From positions 496,001-560,000 of the forward strand of contig JANSJX010000011.1 of the NCBI GenBank assembly GCA_026168455.1: 64,000 nucleotides of DNA, given 5' to 3'. The translations under genes and the position numbers were made by a program. The notes beneath the pieces are model-generated. The model made no database searches and was not told the DNA's origin. It was given only the letters and a program-made list of their open reading frames with translations. The stretch is from Theocolax elegans. Its lineage: Eukaryota > Arthropoda > Insecta > Hymenoptera > Cerocephalidae. Positions 1-11,535 of this stretch are shown piece after piece (position 1 is the first letter of the stretch; each line of letters begins with the position of its first letter).

Positions 1-346
1 GAAAAGTAGAAATGCTGATTCTCTGCGAATGCATTGCGGATCAACGTAAAACTTGCTAATGACAATTTTGACCGATGCGAGCCAAGTAGGTACGCAAAAT
101 TGCTCGACTCTAGGTGGAGGATCCTTAATTAGTACCGCGCTACCGCGTGTAGTCTAAAGATCTTGTTGCGAAAACGTATGGACGTCAGAGATAGCTGATA
201 GAGGCGAATCTGGTGAGGCTGGCTTATAGTATACTTGTAGTTATAGGTCTCGAAGAGAAGCAGAACCGGAGCGCCAGTGGCCTCCGGCGGGGAATTGAAA
301 TACAGTTGGTTCGTCACTGCGCCGACGGCTGGCCAAGGAGCAACAC
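1..346. other. Upstream flank of the zinc-finger gene
   Basis: No gene is supported here. The sequence is mixed in composition and becomes GC-richer after about 250. It probably contains the proximal promoter of the zinc-finger gene, but no TATA box stands out. Short open frames on both strands lack recognisable similarity. Confidence 0.4.
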
Positions 347-772
347 ATGTTCACGCGCGTTTGCATCAGTATAGTCTCTATCCCGCGAGCTTCGGTTATT
401 CGGCCCGTTTGTCGCTCTCTAGTCTTCAGTCTCGTGTCTCGAGACTCGACGCCGCAATTTCCCGCCACTCGCAAGATGTCCGTTCGACCTGCTGCCGCAT
501 CGAGGTCTTCGGTTCCTGAACCGAGTAAGCGTTAGAGGTTGCGTGAGAAACGGGCAGAGAGAGCGAGAGAGAGAGAGAGAACAAGAGAAAGAAGGGAATA
601 ACCCAGCAAGAGAGCCAGACGGAGAGGGAGCGAGGGGGAGAGCAAGAGCGCAACGAAGATAGAAAGGCAGAAAAAGGAGAGAGAGCTGAGATTCGGGTAA
701 TCGGGTGTCAGTTGCCAGCGTTGTAAGCGCACTGCCTCGAGAGAGGTGTCCGGTGGCGTTTGAAACCGAGGG
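347..772 (+). promoter_or_regulatory. Probable core promoter and 5' leader of the zinc-finger gene
   Basis: A TCAGT initiator-like pentamer, the common arthropod initiator, lies at 426-430, so transcription could begin there. The leader then carries one upstream ORF (476-535) and a purine-rich stretch with a GA run at 564-580. There is no other ATG between 536 and the main start at 773. The exact start site is an inference. The ATG at 347 would be in the transcript only if transcription begins further upstream. Confidence 0.4.
476..535 (+). other. Upstream ORF, 19 codons, in the zinc-finger gene leader
   Basis: An ATG with A at -3 opens at 476 and a TAG closes at 535. This is the only ATG between the proposed initiator at 426 and the main start at 773. 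It could dampen translation of the zinc-finger protein. A GTAAGC donor-like site overlaps its end near 526, so it might instead be cut by alternative splicing. Neither use is proven. Confidence 0.35.
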
Positions 773-1081
773 ATGGGATCAACCATGATGGACGAGGATC
801 AGCATCACTCGCAAGAGAACCTCGAGCTCACCGATGAGCCTGGGGGTCAACTGCAGCTGGCGATCGCCACTACTTTCTCGGTTGCTCAGACCGGTGAATT
901 TCTCATCAAACAAGAGCCCCAGGAAATACTCCCGGAGATGCTCGCTCTTGACATGGAGGACCAAAGACTCGAAGATGGAGATCTATTCGGCGACGTTGCT
1001 ATGGACGAAGAAATGCCCCAGGTCTATCCGATCGTCAGCGACGACGTACTGCAACGAGCTGTTTCGCCACCAACTTATATC
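773..1081 (+). CDS. Zinc-finger gene coding exon 1
   Basis: The exon encodes residues 1-103 and ends ATC|GTAAGT in phase 0. It is acidic, without fingers, and includes the sumoylation-type IKQEP motif. Reading past the donor gives a stop within nine codons, which supports the donor. Confidence 0.8.
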
Positions 1082-4000
1082 GTAAGTTTACTAATATACT
1101 TATTTTACTAACTCACCTACTTACATTACTACAGTTTTATTTACTATTTCTCCCTTATAATTCACCACTTACGGAATTTGAGAGGTTATAAATGTGAATA
1201 CAGTCTCCTACTCCCTATATACTATACATAAACATTAACATATCTACACCTGTTAAACGAATACACTTGTTTATTTGTAAATATTCCTTTTATTATTCAA
1301 GATTTTCTTATCGGCTGTTTTATTTTTTTAATACCAATGTATGCAAAAATTAAAATATGTAGTTAATTGATAAAAACTCTTACATATTATAACACACATA
1401 TTTTCAAAATATAATCAATGTTTGAACAATTATTGTAGATACAGTTTATAGTCACATATTTTAAAATGAAATATATTACTATTTTTTAAAGATATATTTG
1501 TGAGTATATAATAAAAATGTAATAATTTATTTAAAATAATAAAAATTAAACCTTTTATGTTTATTAATGTTATAATTTATAATAACATTGTTTCAATAAA
1601 TCACAACAATAATTGTTGACACATTTAAAACACGAATAATACTATTTACGCTACTTACTACAATGTGTATATTTCAATTTTGTATCTTCAAATTATATCA
1701 ATTTAATAAAAATGATAATGCGTAAACAATAAAAATGTTTTTTATTAAATAAAAATTTTATCAAAAGTTAATAAAAATGTTATACTTTTGTAACAATTTT
1801 TGTAATATTAAAATTGCAATTAATAATCATTAAAGATCTAATATTGATTAACGTAATATATTATCTCATAAAGAGAGTATAATTATTTCAACTTAAATTT
1901 TTTTAATCTGTTGAAATAAACTTAAATTTAAAAGTCATATTCTAAGCGCTGTTCTATATTATTAAGCACTTCAGCATGCTTTTTCTCTTAGTATCAATTA
2001 TTTACATTGTGATTTACATATACTATTCAATACTGTTGCACTTAGTTGTCTACATTGATTTTAAAAGTATAATTGTTGAAATTTAAAAAATGAAAGAAGT
2101 TGGCAAAATATAAATTGGTTAATACAACAGCTGTACAATGAAATAATGGTTGAGAGGTTAGACAATTTCTTGTGACAATTTTTTTATATTTTATATTAAT
2201 TTTTACTGAATATTATATATAATGTATATTAGTTCATGATATACTGAGATATGTACATTAGTTCATGACGATGAACATCTTGATTATTTATTGTATTGAA
2301 AGACTCGAGTAGAGAAATAGATTTTTGAGAAGTGGTGGTATGCATTAAAATTTTTTGATTTCTGATACACAGACAGCTCGGGTACGACATAGAAGATTTT
2401 ATTATGTTGAATTCTATGATAATCTGTAATGCAATAGTATGAGTTTATCTTTTACTGGATGAGTTATAATTGATTATAAATTTCATCTATTCATACTTTT
2501 GTTAGGGAATATTGAATTAAGTAAGACATAATTTATATAGTAACAATATTTCTTTTGCTAGTCCGACAAGTATTGGAAAATATTACTTTGTTTAAAGAGT
2601 ATTTACAAATAGATCAGTTAAGGAAAAACTTTTTTATTGATATTATAATGTATCACAAACGAGAGAAAAATTAAACTTACTTAAAAAGGTTTTTGGTTTT
2701 TTATTAGTACTGACACTATTAGAACTGTTTTTTCTTTCAACATTTATATAATTTTTGTAGACAATTTACAAATACTTTAATACGTATATCCTAGACATGA
2801 AAATGATAATGAAGTATCACCTGAATTGCAATTGCCAAATATATTCAGAGTGAAATTCAATCAAAAAAGTATTTAATGTTTTAATTTAATATACATATGT
2901 ATATTATATATTAAAGTGAAATATTAAATAAAAAAAATAATAAAATAATTTCGTTCAAGTGCTGTAAAATTAATCTGGCTGATGTGGAGTGGGTGCTAAC
3001 TTCAGTATTATGATACAAAGATTAATTATAACAGTAATGTAAGATGTAAATTTTAATAATTTAAGTTCAATAAGTAAGAATTTAAATACAAACTAATAAT
3101 GAATTTAAAAAGTACATAAAAAAATTTCCTCTGCTATTTTCTCCTTATGCACATTCTTAATTTTCTTAATATAGCACAAGGTGTAATATAATTAGTCTAA
3201 TGCAACTCAAACAAATTATAATATGTATTATTTTAAACACTTAATATTAATAAAAATACATTTATAATATAACCTTTTATTTTTTTCAGGATCCAAGTGA
3301 GCAGAAAATTCAAGAATTAATATTGTATTATAAAAAAATATACCAATTAAAGGATATAACAGTGGAATTAGAAAGTTGTGACAAAATATGGGAAACTCTT
3401 CAATTAATAAAAAATGTTCAAAGCTCAAACGAAGAAAATGATCCTCATCCATTTGTTTCACCAAATAATTTGTCTAAAAATCAATCAAAGGCAAAGAGTC
3501 AGTCAGTAATTTATCAATCAAGAATGGGTTATAACAATAAAGCTCTTCCTGATTTTAGATTTTCTGTAAAAGGTAAAAAGAAATTATATCACTGCATTAC
3601 ATGTGGCAAAGAATTTATTAATAGTCAACTTTTACGACAACATGCAATAGAAGAGCATGGCATTTATGTTAATCCGAAAAGAGTTTACACACCACGAACT
3701 GAAGTTTCTAATAAAAATTCATCAATGTCTGACATGAACACAAATAAATTTGAAAATATAAAAACGGAAGAAATTACACAAGCAAGTCAAATAAATCATC
3801 TGATTAAACCAGTACCAACAACTCAACTGGTTTCTAAACCTATCAATGAAAAAACTGATAATTCATTAAATAGTAATTTGCAAACTGAAGAACCTCAAGT
3901 AAAATCAAATAATGCAAAAGAAAAAATAAAATGTGTATTATGCAAACGAGTGTGTACAGATATTGTTTACCATATGAAGGGTTATCATAAAGTTGGCTGC

Positions 4001-6217
4001 ATTAATCCAATAATTGAACAATGTGAAAAAGTTATAGTTGATAATAATCAACTACCAGAGGCAGAAAAATTAATTGAAAATAATATAGATTTAAATGAAT
4101 CATTAGCTGTTGCAGTGAAAAAAAGAAAGCGAAATGCTCCTCGTTGGACTATTCAAAAGAAAAAAAGATTTTGTTCATCTCAGAATAAAATAAACACTAA
4201 CAGAAATGGCCCTTTCAAATGTAATATATGTTTAGGAATATATAAAAGTATAAAAAGCTACAATTTACATAAACAGCTTCATAGAAAAAGGGGAGACACT
4301 GCAGATAATTTTGATCCATCCAAATGTCGATTTAAAAATTCTCCTTACAGACTATTAAACGCAATTGAACCACAACAAGAAACTGTAACTAACTATGATC
4401 CATCACAAAAGGAAATAAAATCTCAAAACATAATAACCAATTATTTTACCATACAAAAAGATGATTTAAATTCTGAATTACAAAATGAAATTGAAACAGT
4501 TTCTGGTAATGCAGATATGAAACTCAATAATGAAAATTTGATGGAACAAACAAATTGTGAATGTGGGCGGTCATTTAGAAATTATTATACAATGCATTTA
4601 CACAAAGTTAAATGTAAAGGTTTTGGTAGTAAAGGTATTGATGTAGATTCTAGTCTTGGTATAAGTATAAAAATTAAAAAAAATAAAAATGATTCTTACG
4701 AAGTTGTACCAACCAATGCTCTTGCTGATGTACCAACAAATGTACTTCCTGAAGTTGAACCAAAAAATGTACTTGCTGAAGTTGTACCAACAAATGTACT
4801 TGCTGATGAAAGCACTTTTAAAGAGTCAAGAAGTTCTAAGGATAGTGATTCCTCATCAAATGACTCCGGGGTAGTTTCTGTCGACTATAATAGTCAAAAA
4901 GGAGATTCTAATGAATTATCAAAATATAGTAAGGGCCATAGTGTTTTAAGAATTCAAGTAGCAGAAGATGATGAAGAAGTAGACATTGAAGATGGTGATT
5001 CAGTTCACAGTAATTTAGTTGAAGAGAACGACACAAATTGTGCTGATAATCAAATAAATAATAATGTAAAAATTGTATCATCCAAAACGATAAATACCAA
5101 TTTAGCAGAACAAAATTCTACCACTCCTGCCAAATCTTCAAATCGCAAAATTAATACTGTACCTACATTGACAAACCTTTGCAGGTAATGTATTAAATTT
5201 ATTTACATAATATAAATTATTAAATATATTGTATAGTTTTATTAATTAAAATTATATTATTTCAGGCAAGTATTATCAAAATCAAAAAAGGATAAGAAAG
5301 TGGCTACATTCAAATGTCAGATGTGTTCAATGGATTTTGAAAGTAAAACAGAATTGATTGAGCATTCGTCAAGAATGAATCACAATACAAAAAGCATTTG
5401 TCCTTGTGGTAAAAAATTTAAAAATTTGAAATTTTTTAATATTCATGTAAGGAGGTACCACCCACTATTACTTAAATGTAATTATTGTATGACAAATTTC
5501 GATAGAATTGAAAATTATAATGTACATAATTGTACTGTAATCGAAGGACAAACATTTATCGAACCAATAATTCAAACACCATGCTTACAGTGTAAAACAT
5601 TGGTAGATTTAGGTGATCCATTCGATAAACATATAAAGACACATGAGCCTAGTGGTGTTAATTATTTCCAATGCTTTAAGTGTGAATTAAAGTTTGATAA
5701 TTCTCATCAGAGAAGATCACATTTTAGTAAAGAGCATGGATTCTCCTTATGCCGAGTATGTGGTAAGCTTTTGCACATTGATTATTTGTTAAAGCATGAA
5801 GCTTACCATGACGGTTTAGGACATCCTTGTCATTTATGTAAAAAAGCGTTTACGCAAAAAGTATTGCTCAAGAAACACGTTCAAAATACGCACGATTCGC
5901 TAGTAAATGAATCTGTAAAATGCTTTGTTTGTTCCAAAAATATCAGATTGAGACACTTGAAAAAACATATGAGTTGCCATTTACATACAGAAATATGTAG
6001 AAAGTGCAACAAATGTTATCGAAGCGATGAGCAAAAAAATTTAGAGGAACATGTTGCTCTTGACCATCCTGACGATTATCCTGCATTAGAATGTGATACT
6101 TGTAACGTATCCTTCCTTTCTGATAAAAGGTATCAGGAACATTGTCAGCAAGGATGTACCAAACTTGTTAAAACTGAAATATCAGCGCCCGTAGAGAGTG
6201 CGACTCTTGATACATAA
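773..6217 (+). CDS. Multi-C2H2 zinc-finger protein, complete, three exons
   Basis: This probable nuclear DNA-binding protein has 1051 residues, encoded by 773-1081, 3290-5184 and 5266-6217 (3156 nt with the stop). Residues 1-103 are acidic and contain an IKQE motif at 45-48. Four scattered Cys2His2-like units follow at about 205-226, 318-336, 414-434 and 526-545; the last is atypical, with CxC and a final Cys. A basic cluster at 380-396 could be a nuclear localisation signal. A degenerate repeat lies at about 575-610 and an acidic stretch at 661-674. The C-terminal 300 residues hold about ten closely spaced fingers from 752 to about 1035, several non-canonical. The ATG at 773 is the first after the short upstream ORF. 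I cannot assign an orthologue. A transcriptional role is inferred from family knowledge, and the splice structure is read from GT-AG sites and unbroken phase. Confidence 0.85.
1082..3289 (+). other. Intron 1 of the zinc-finger gene
   Basis: This 2.2-kb intron is strongly AT-rich, starts GTAAGT and ends TTTTTTCAG. I see no nested gene, RNA gene or clear repeat in it. Confidence 0.75.
3290..5184 (+). CDS. Zinc-finger gene coding exon 2
   Basis: The exon encodes residues 104-734 plus two bases of codon 735. It opens in phase 0 directly after TTTTTTCAG, so the apparent alternative start inside it (TTG at 3323) is not the real start. It ends GCAG|GTAATG; without splicing the frame would stop at once (AGG TAA). 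It holds four spread-out fingers, the basic cluster, the short tandem repeat at 4700-4810 and the acidic stretch. Confidence 0.85.
4700..4810 (+). repeat. In-frame degenerate tandem repeat in the zinc-finger protein
   Basis: Four imperfect copies of a unit reading roughly VPTNVLAE (variants VPTNALAD, VPTNVLPE, EPKNVLAE, VPTNVLAD) lie in a row at about residues 575-610. DNA copies differ slightly in length and sequence, so this is a short coding minisatellite and could vary between individuals. Confidence 0.7.
5266..6217 (+). CDS. Zinc-finger gene coding exon 3 with the C-terminal finger array
   Basis: After an 80-base intron ending ATTTCAG, the exon completes codon 735 and runs to TAA at 6215-6217. 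It encodes about ten Cys/His units in a row from residue 752. Examples are CQMC...H...H, CPCGKKF...H...H, CRVCGKLL...H...H, CHLCKKAF...H...H and CFVCSKN...H...H. The last unit ends in Cys. A VKTE motif lies near 1036-1039. Confidence 0.85.
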
Positions 6218-6257
6218 ATTACCTCCAAATAATTTTTCTCTACATTGCAAAGAGAAA

Positions 6258-6263
6258 AATAAA
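6258..6263 (+). terminator. Polyadenylation signal of the zinc-finger gene
   Basis: A canonical AATAAA sits 41 bases after the stop codon. The cleavage site itself cannot be seen. Confidence 0.6.
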
Positions 6264-8299
6264 TTTGATCACATTTTTACCATTATTATTATGTTTGTAT
6301 AGTCCATATGTACGTTTGTATATCCATACGTAGTATGTGCGTTGATATACAGAGTTCATGCAAAAAGTAAATTATTTATATATATATAGGCCACTAAAAA
6401 CTATAATTTTTTTTAAAGTATTTATTGTAATGTTAATCATGTGATGTCATTCAGTAATCATTGGCATATTATAAAATTGATTACACTAGTGTTTGTAAAG
6501 TAAATTAATTATTATTAATTATTTATACTCTATATTTTTTATTTTGTAAATCATAATCGGAGAAAAGAAGTTAATAATACACACTTAATATTTAATGTAA
6601 TATAAAGTTAACAAAAGCTTTGTATACAAGCTTATACATGAAAATCGCTTTGTTCTTTTATATACAATTTTAAAATTGTTAATTCTATGACTTTATTGTG
6701 AAAACACAATTATTTTGACATTACAATTAATTAATAAGAGACAAAATATTATTTATTATATACACACATTTGTTTGAAATTTGATAAGTCAACATTTACC
6801 TTAATTAAAAAAATGAAAATATAAACAAAAAAATAATTTTTTATTGTTTATATTCAACAATTATATCTAATTTGATTAAAATAAATTGTTACTTGCCATT
6901 TAAATAAAGGTGTGCACGAGATAAAATGATATTTTCCAATGTAAAATTGAACGTAATAAATTATAATTACTCTAAATCTGTTTGTAATAAAATGTATTTT
7001 CGCTATTAAAAACCGAGAGCGGATAAATGACTTTTGTAAATACAGTTTATATTTTTAATAAACGCAATTATCGTAATATATATATATAGCGTAGCAAAAA
7101 AATTATGCATACGATTATATGTAAATTTGTAAGCTACAATTCAACGTTATTATTTAAGTAAAAATTGAATTAAAATAAAAAATTTTCTAAGTACGAAAAA
7201 TATATTAAAAGTGTTTGTTACATCAAGTGAAAGTATAAAACTCTTAAAAATGTTATATATTTGACACGTGACTTCACAACTAAGGGTCTCGACTCTCGAC
7301 TCTCGAGAACTTATAGAGTCTGCGTATATATATAAATATACACACACACACACACACACACGAATCTACGAACTGTCCGCAATAATTTTATTATTATGAA
7401 ATTATTGACATTCGTTTATTAGATGAACGAAAAACAGTAAATTTAAGAATCAAAACAAAATTGTAAGTAAAATTAGATACGCGCTTCGGCAGTAATATTG
7501 TATACGTTTGTATAGCTTTAGACGTAATTCTGACCGTTCGGTATTTTTAAGTTTATTTTTTTATGTGCATATAATTTTTGAAAAAAATGTAGTTTTATTA
7601 TTAATCGATTGTACATCAATTAATTTTAATTGAATAATAAGAGTAATCATTGAATTGTCTGATAAGATAATTCATGATATATATTATTATATTTTCTTTT
7701 TTAATAAAACTGTACGATAAAAAATAATTTACGATTTCTGTGACACTCAAATCAAATTACAGAGACCTACCTAGAAAATCCTCATATACTGTTCAAAACG
7801 AATAGAATAGTGTTATAGAGAATATCGTTACTAAAATAATTAATTATTAATTAATTAATGATGCGTGAATAACTATTTTTGATCGGTAATATATATATCT
7901 ATAAAACAATAATTTAGGGCTATCCCAAAATCTCGATGATTTATCAATAAAAAAATTTGAAAGATTTCACAGAAAATCTTTAAAAGAACCACAACATCGT
8001 TACAGAACAATTATTTCGATAAATCGAATTCCTCATTTTATAAAAAATAATCCATTTTTCTGTTTTTTGGGGTTTACATCGCGTTAAATACCCAACTTTC
8101 GTGCTAAAAGATTTCGGAAATCTTTCATTGTTATTTATAAATAGCATTTAGTTTAATTTGACTGCATGTATAGGTATATGAAAGAATAAAAAAGAAATGA
8201 TTATTTAAGGATTGAAAAAAATTGTTTTCGAGATGATTGGGGTAAGTAGTAGTAAAATATTAATCAATGGCCATAAATGAGAGTGCAGTTTGTTTAAAG
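6264..8299. other. AT-rich intergenic region
   Basis: The stretch separates the two genes. It contains a (CA)n run at 7340-7361 and many short A/T tracts. No gene, RNA gene or mobile element is supported. Confidence 0.6.
7340..7361. repeat. (CA)n microsatellite
   Basis: Eleven CA units in a row, preceded by a short TA-rich tract. Confidence 0.9.
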
Positions 8300-8556
8300 C
8301 ATTAATATAAGAAATGGTAAATGGGAAAGGTGGTATACTTATTCGAAAATGCAAGGTAAGTTAAAGCCGAAGTTGAGCGCGAACCGAAGTACGAAACGCA
8401 GGAGGAATATCGGGGCAATAAAAATGGTGAAAGCAAATAAAAAGAATCCCGGAGGATGTGGTATAACACGGCGGGACCGGCGATACGTAAAATAAAGCAG
8501 GACGAAATGAGGAGTAAGAGAGGACGGAGCTGTGGGTGCGAGGACCTACGTGCGCG

Positions 8557-8583
8557 CACACACACACACAACACACACACACA
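8557..8583. repeat. Interrupted (CA)n microsatellite
   Basis: Two CA runs separated by one extra A, inside the Ank2 promoter region. Confidence 0.9.
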
Positions 8584-8997
8584 GGCTAAAGCAGTGGTAT
8601 ATACAAATGAAAGGAGACTGCGGACAAGCAGGGGTAAGGAGAGCGTGCCGACTGCCGGGGCCGGGGTCTGGGGCTGTACCGCTGTGGGGTCGCGGAGCGC
8701 GAGCGCCCGAGCGGAGACAGCGGCGTGGCAGCAAGCGATAGAGAAGGGAAAAGTTGAAGCTTCCTGGCAGCAGATGTCGCCGAGCTCGGGTTTGCCCTCG
8801 GCATTGGCAAAGTGGTTCCGAGCCTCCGAGAGGGCGGACGCGTTTCGATAGAGCTCCGACGAGTCGTTCCGTATATACTTGTATACGCATACATACGTGC
8901 GACTACCGAAGAGAGTAAGTGTGCACGCGCCAAGGAAGGGGAGGGGAGCGCGTCGTCCGTCGTTCACCGCGGTGACAGAGTCCGAGCGAACGAGAGT

Positions 8998-9020
8998 GAG
9001 AGAGAGAGAGAGAGAGAGAG
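8998..9020. repeat. (GA)n microsatellite
   Basis: About eleven GA units in the GC-rich leader. GA runs in insect promoters can bind GAGA-type factors; use as such here is inference. Confidence 0.85.
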
Positions 9021-9463
9021 CGCGAGAACCCGGAGTTTGGAGCGAGTGCGAGCCGAGCGCCCGAGTATCGTCGACTCGGCAAGTCAGCAGCACGCAGCAC
9101 GCAGTTCGGCTGGCCGGTCCGTCACGTTCGCCTGTTCGAGAGGATCGCGAGCCTCTTCCCTTGAGTGCGCGGAGGTACAAAAGTTATAGTTGAGAATCCG
9201 GGTCGGTGCGGGACGCGCGTACGCGTACACCCACACGCACAAGCGAGCAGCAGAGACACGCGTAGGTGGAACTACGAGAAACGACCCCCCCGGTAGTTCT
9301 CACTCGCTTTCTCGGTGTTCCTTCGTCTCTGACGGTGGGGCGCGTGTCGGCGTGTGTAACTATAGGCATATACGCGGGCGGGAGCCTCTACACTCGCTCC
9401 TTCGCGGGCTGGACGCGTTCGATAAATTGGGCGTTTGTTCATTTCGTGATATAAAGGAGGGTC

Positions 9464-9496
9464 GAGGGAGGAGGGAGGAGGGAGGAGGGAGGAGGG
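9464..9496 (+). promoter_or_regulatory. Ank2: G-rich tandem tract with G-quadruplex potential in the Ank2 leader
   Basis: Five GGG runs are separated by four-base AGGA spacers (unit GGGAGGA). This meets the usual four-run rule for an intramolecular G-quadruplex on the transcribed-sense strand. It sits about 400 bases before the coding start. Confidence 0.6.
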
Positions 9497-9823
9497 TTTC
9501 CGCGAGACTTGTCCGGGTGGACCCGCGTGACGTGGGTGATCGCACGCCCTCGCCGGTCTCTGTCTCTGTCTCTGGTGATTTCTCCGGGTCGCGGTACACT
9601 ACTCGGCAGTTGAAACGGTGGAGTTCCCACCCCTCGGGGTGGGCGCGTTGCCTCGCTCGCTCGGCGCACAATCGACAATTCGATTTAAAGGGCCGCGAAA
9701 AGGCGATCCTCTCGCTGATCTCGCTCGCGAATCGGGGCAGCGGTTGCTCCGGGGAAGGGCTCGACGAAAACCGAGACAGAGACGGGCGGGGGCTCCACGG
9801 CTCACCCGCGGATATCCTTGCCT

Positions 9824-9829
9824 ATGTAA
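9824..9829 (+). promoter_or_regulatory. Ank2: Minimal start-stop upstream ORF (ATG TAA)
   Basis: The only ATG in more than 1.1 kb before the Ank2 start is followed at once by TAA. It lies 66 bases before the main ATG. Start-stop elements are known to stall ribosomes and limit downstream initiation in other genes; that role here is inferred. Confidence 0.6.
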
Positions 9830-9895
9830 CACCTCTCATCGTCTAGTAGGTGGACAAGGACGCAACGATTGGGGGTGGGCGAAGACGGAGGAGCG

Positions 9896-10099
9896 ATGAC
9901 GGGAGAGGAGAAAAAGGGCGGAGGTGGAGGTGGAGGTGGAGGTGGAGGCAAAACGACCGGGAACAACGAGGTTACCTCGACCGATAACGCGACCAACGTC
10001 GATGCGAACGTCAACGTGAGCCAGCAGAACGGGGGACTGGAAAAAGCGCCGGTTGTCGCCGGGACCAACGTCGAGACGCTTCCTCGTACCGGAAAGCAG
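9896..10099 (+). CDS. Ank2: Ank2 coding exon 1
   Basis: The exon encodes residues 1-68: MTGEEKK, 11 glycines (8-18), then a polar Asn/Thr/Val-rich stretch ending TGKQ. The ATG at 9896 is chosen because it is the only in-frame ATG of this open frame. It ends CAG|GTAAAT in phase 0, which matches the exon at 50183. The direct join across 40 kb is inferred; small exons between cannot be excluded. Confidence 0.75.
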
Positions 10100-11497
10100 G
10101 TAAATACCGCGGGCTATTTCCACTTTCACACTTTTCCCTTCGAGTGCTCGGTTGCTTGAGAAAACGAGATTCCGATAATTATTGTAGCACACCCTGTGAT
10201 TCTTGGTCCCTGATTGCCCCTGGTTGCCCCTGGTTGCCCCTGCTCCAACAACTCGTTTAACGGCTATTCCTTTTTCTTCGATTTAATCTCCGATGAGAAG
10301 GATGAATATCTCATCGTTCAAAGCGACTCTTGTTACTTCTCAAAAGAAAAGCTTGCTTACACCGTGTTAAAATATATAAAGCCTTTCAAAATAAATACAT
10401 CAATCATTATTGCCGACTAAAGTAATTTCTTCATCGAGTATACTGTATACCTATACTTACAACCAACACATTTTTTTATCGCTTTTCATCAGTATTTTAA
10501 AATGTGCTACCGTTTCCAACTATTTTCGATTATAGATTTGTTCAAATACGCAAGATAAAATCGGGTCTTTCCCGTAAGCATTCGGATATGGTACTGCTCG
10601 AGTATTGATTTACCTTCTCTTCTCCATAATCAACAAAGTTATATTATTTCTTTTCAACTTGCCTATATCAACTCCCAGTGTATACCACAACTTTTCACAA
10701 TAAATTTATCCAGACTACTTAAAGTACTCATTTAAAACATTTCCAAAAATGCATTATTATCCTTGAATTAATACTTTGTTCGCGTACAGAAGATTAGGTA
10801 ATCGTATATCAAAATCATGTATTTCGTATTCGGCAAAGTTTCGAAATGAAGGTATATACGTTCATTTTAATTCACCTCGTTACAACCACGTATGCATAAC
10901 AATTTTAAAGCTTTGAATTATTACCTCGTACGGACTTAATAATTTGAAACAAATTGATGCACGCGCAACATTAGTTTTATAGTTTTTTTAAATTTAATTT
11001 AAATTTAGCAGCTACACGTTTCACGTGGAATTCCCCGGAGATACATTTAACCGAAGGCAACTGCAAGCAAAACAACTGTTAATTTATTATAGTGGAGAGA
11101 TAAAGTTAATTACATACTTTAGTTTTATTTATTCAAATACCTGATTTAATGCATACATTTACGTCTAGAGAAAGAGAGAGAGAGAGAGAAAGTATCTTGG
11201 AGCAGGGGTAGGGAATCCTTCAATGAATCGTCCTCCCTGTATAATGAGCGTATACACATCAAATCGTATATTTATATTCTATCGAGTGTTTATATATATA
11301 TGTATGCATATGCATTATTTCAAAGTGTATGTATGTATTCAAACGAGATTACTTAAAAACTAATGCGAACGGATTTTTTTGTCCATTAGTTTCAAGTGCT
11401 AAAGTCTTTCATATATATAATATATTAATCTCAATGGTCACAGGTATGCTCTTATGTTTACGTGGTTACACGCATATAAGCCAGTAGTAACGTATGA

Positions 11498-11535
<38 letters not shown>

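Larger units (their letters stand above)
8300..9895 (+). promoter_or_regulatory. Ank2: GC-rich promoter region and long 5' leader of Ank2
   Basis: Composition changes abruptly from AT-rich to GC- and CpG-rich here and stays so to the first coding exon. It includes a CA repeat (8557-8583), a GA repeat (8998-9020) and a G-rich tract (9464-9496). A GTAAGT donor-like site lies at 8915-8920, so part may be an alternative leader exon. No ATG occurs between 8777 and 9895 except the one at 9824, which is what a selected 5' leader would look like. The start site or sites are not determined. Confidence 0.6.

Noticed and set aside
3323..5188. Reading exon 2 of the zinc-finger gene as a separate gene
   Set aside because: Its apparent start is TTG and the frame is open upstream to a good splice acceptor in phase with exon 1. 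Its stop arises only from reading into the intron.
8302..9180. 292-codon open frame on the minus strand
   Set aside because: It runs through the GC-rich Ank2 promoter and its simple repeats (poly Leu-Ser, Cys-Val). No similarity, and long chance frames are common in such sequence.
9416..9470. ATATAAAGG near 9450 as a TATA box for Ank2
   Set aside because: It would place the start at about 9480 inside the G-rich tract, and the ATG-free zone continues far upstream of it. It is possible as a secondary start but not supported.
9190..9846. 218-codon frame in the Ank2 leader
   Set aside because: It has no ATG start, being open only through the GC-rich leader, and ends before the true Ank2 start.
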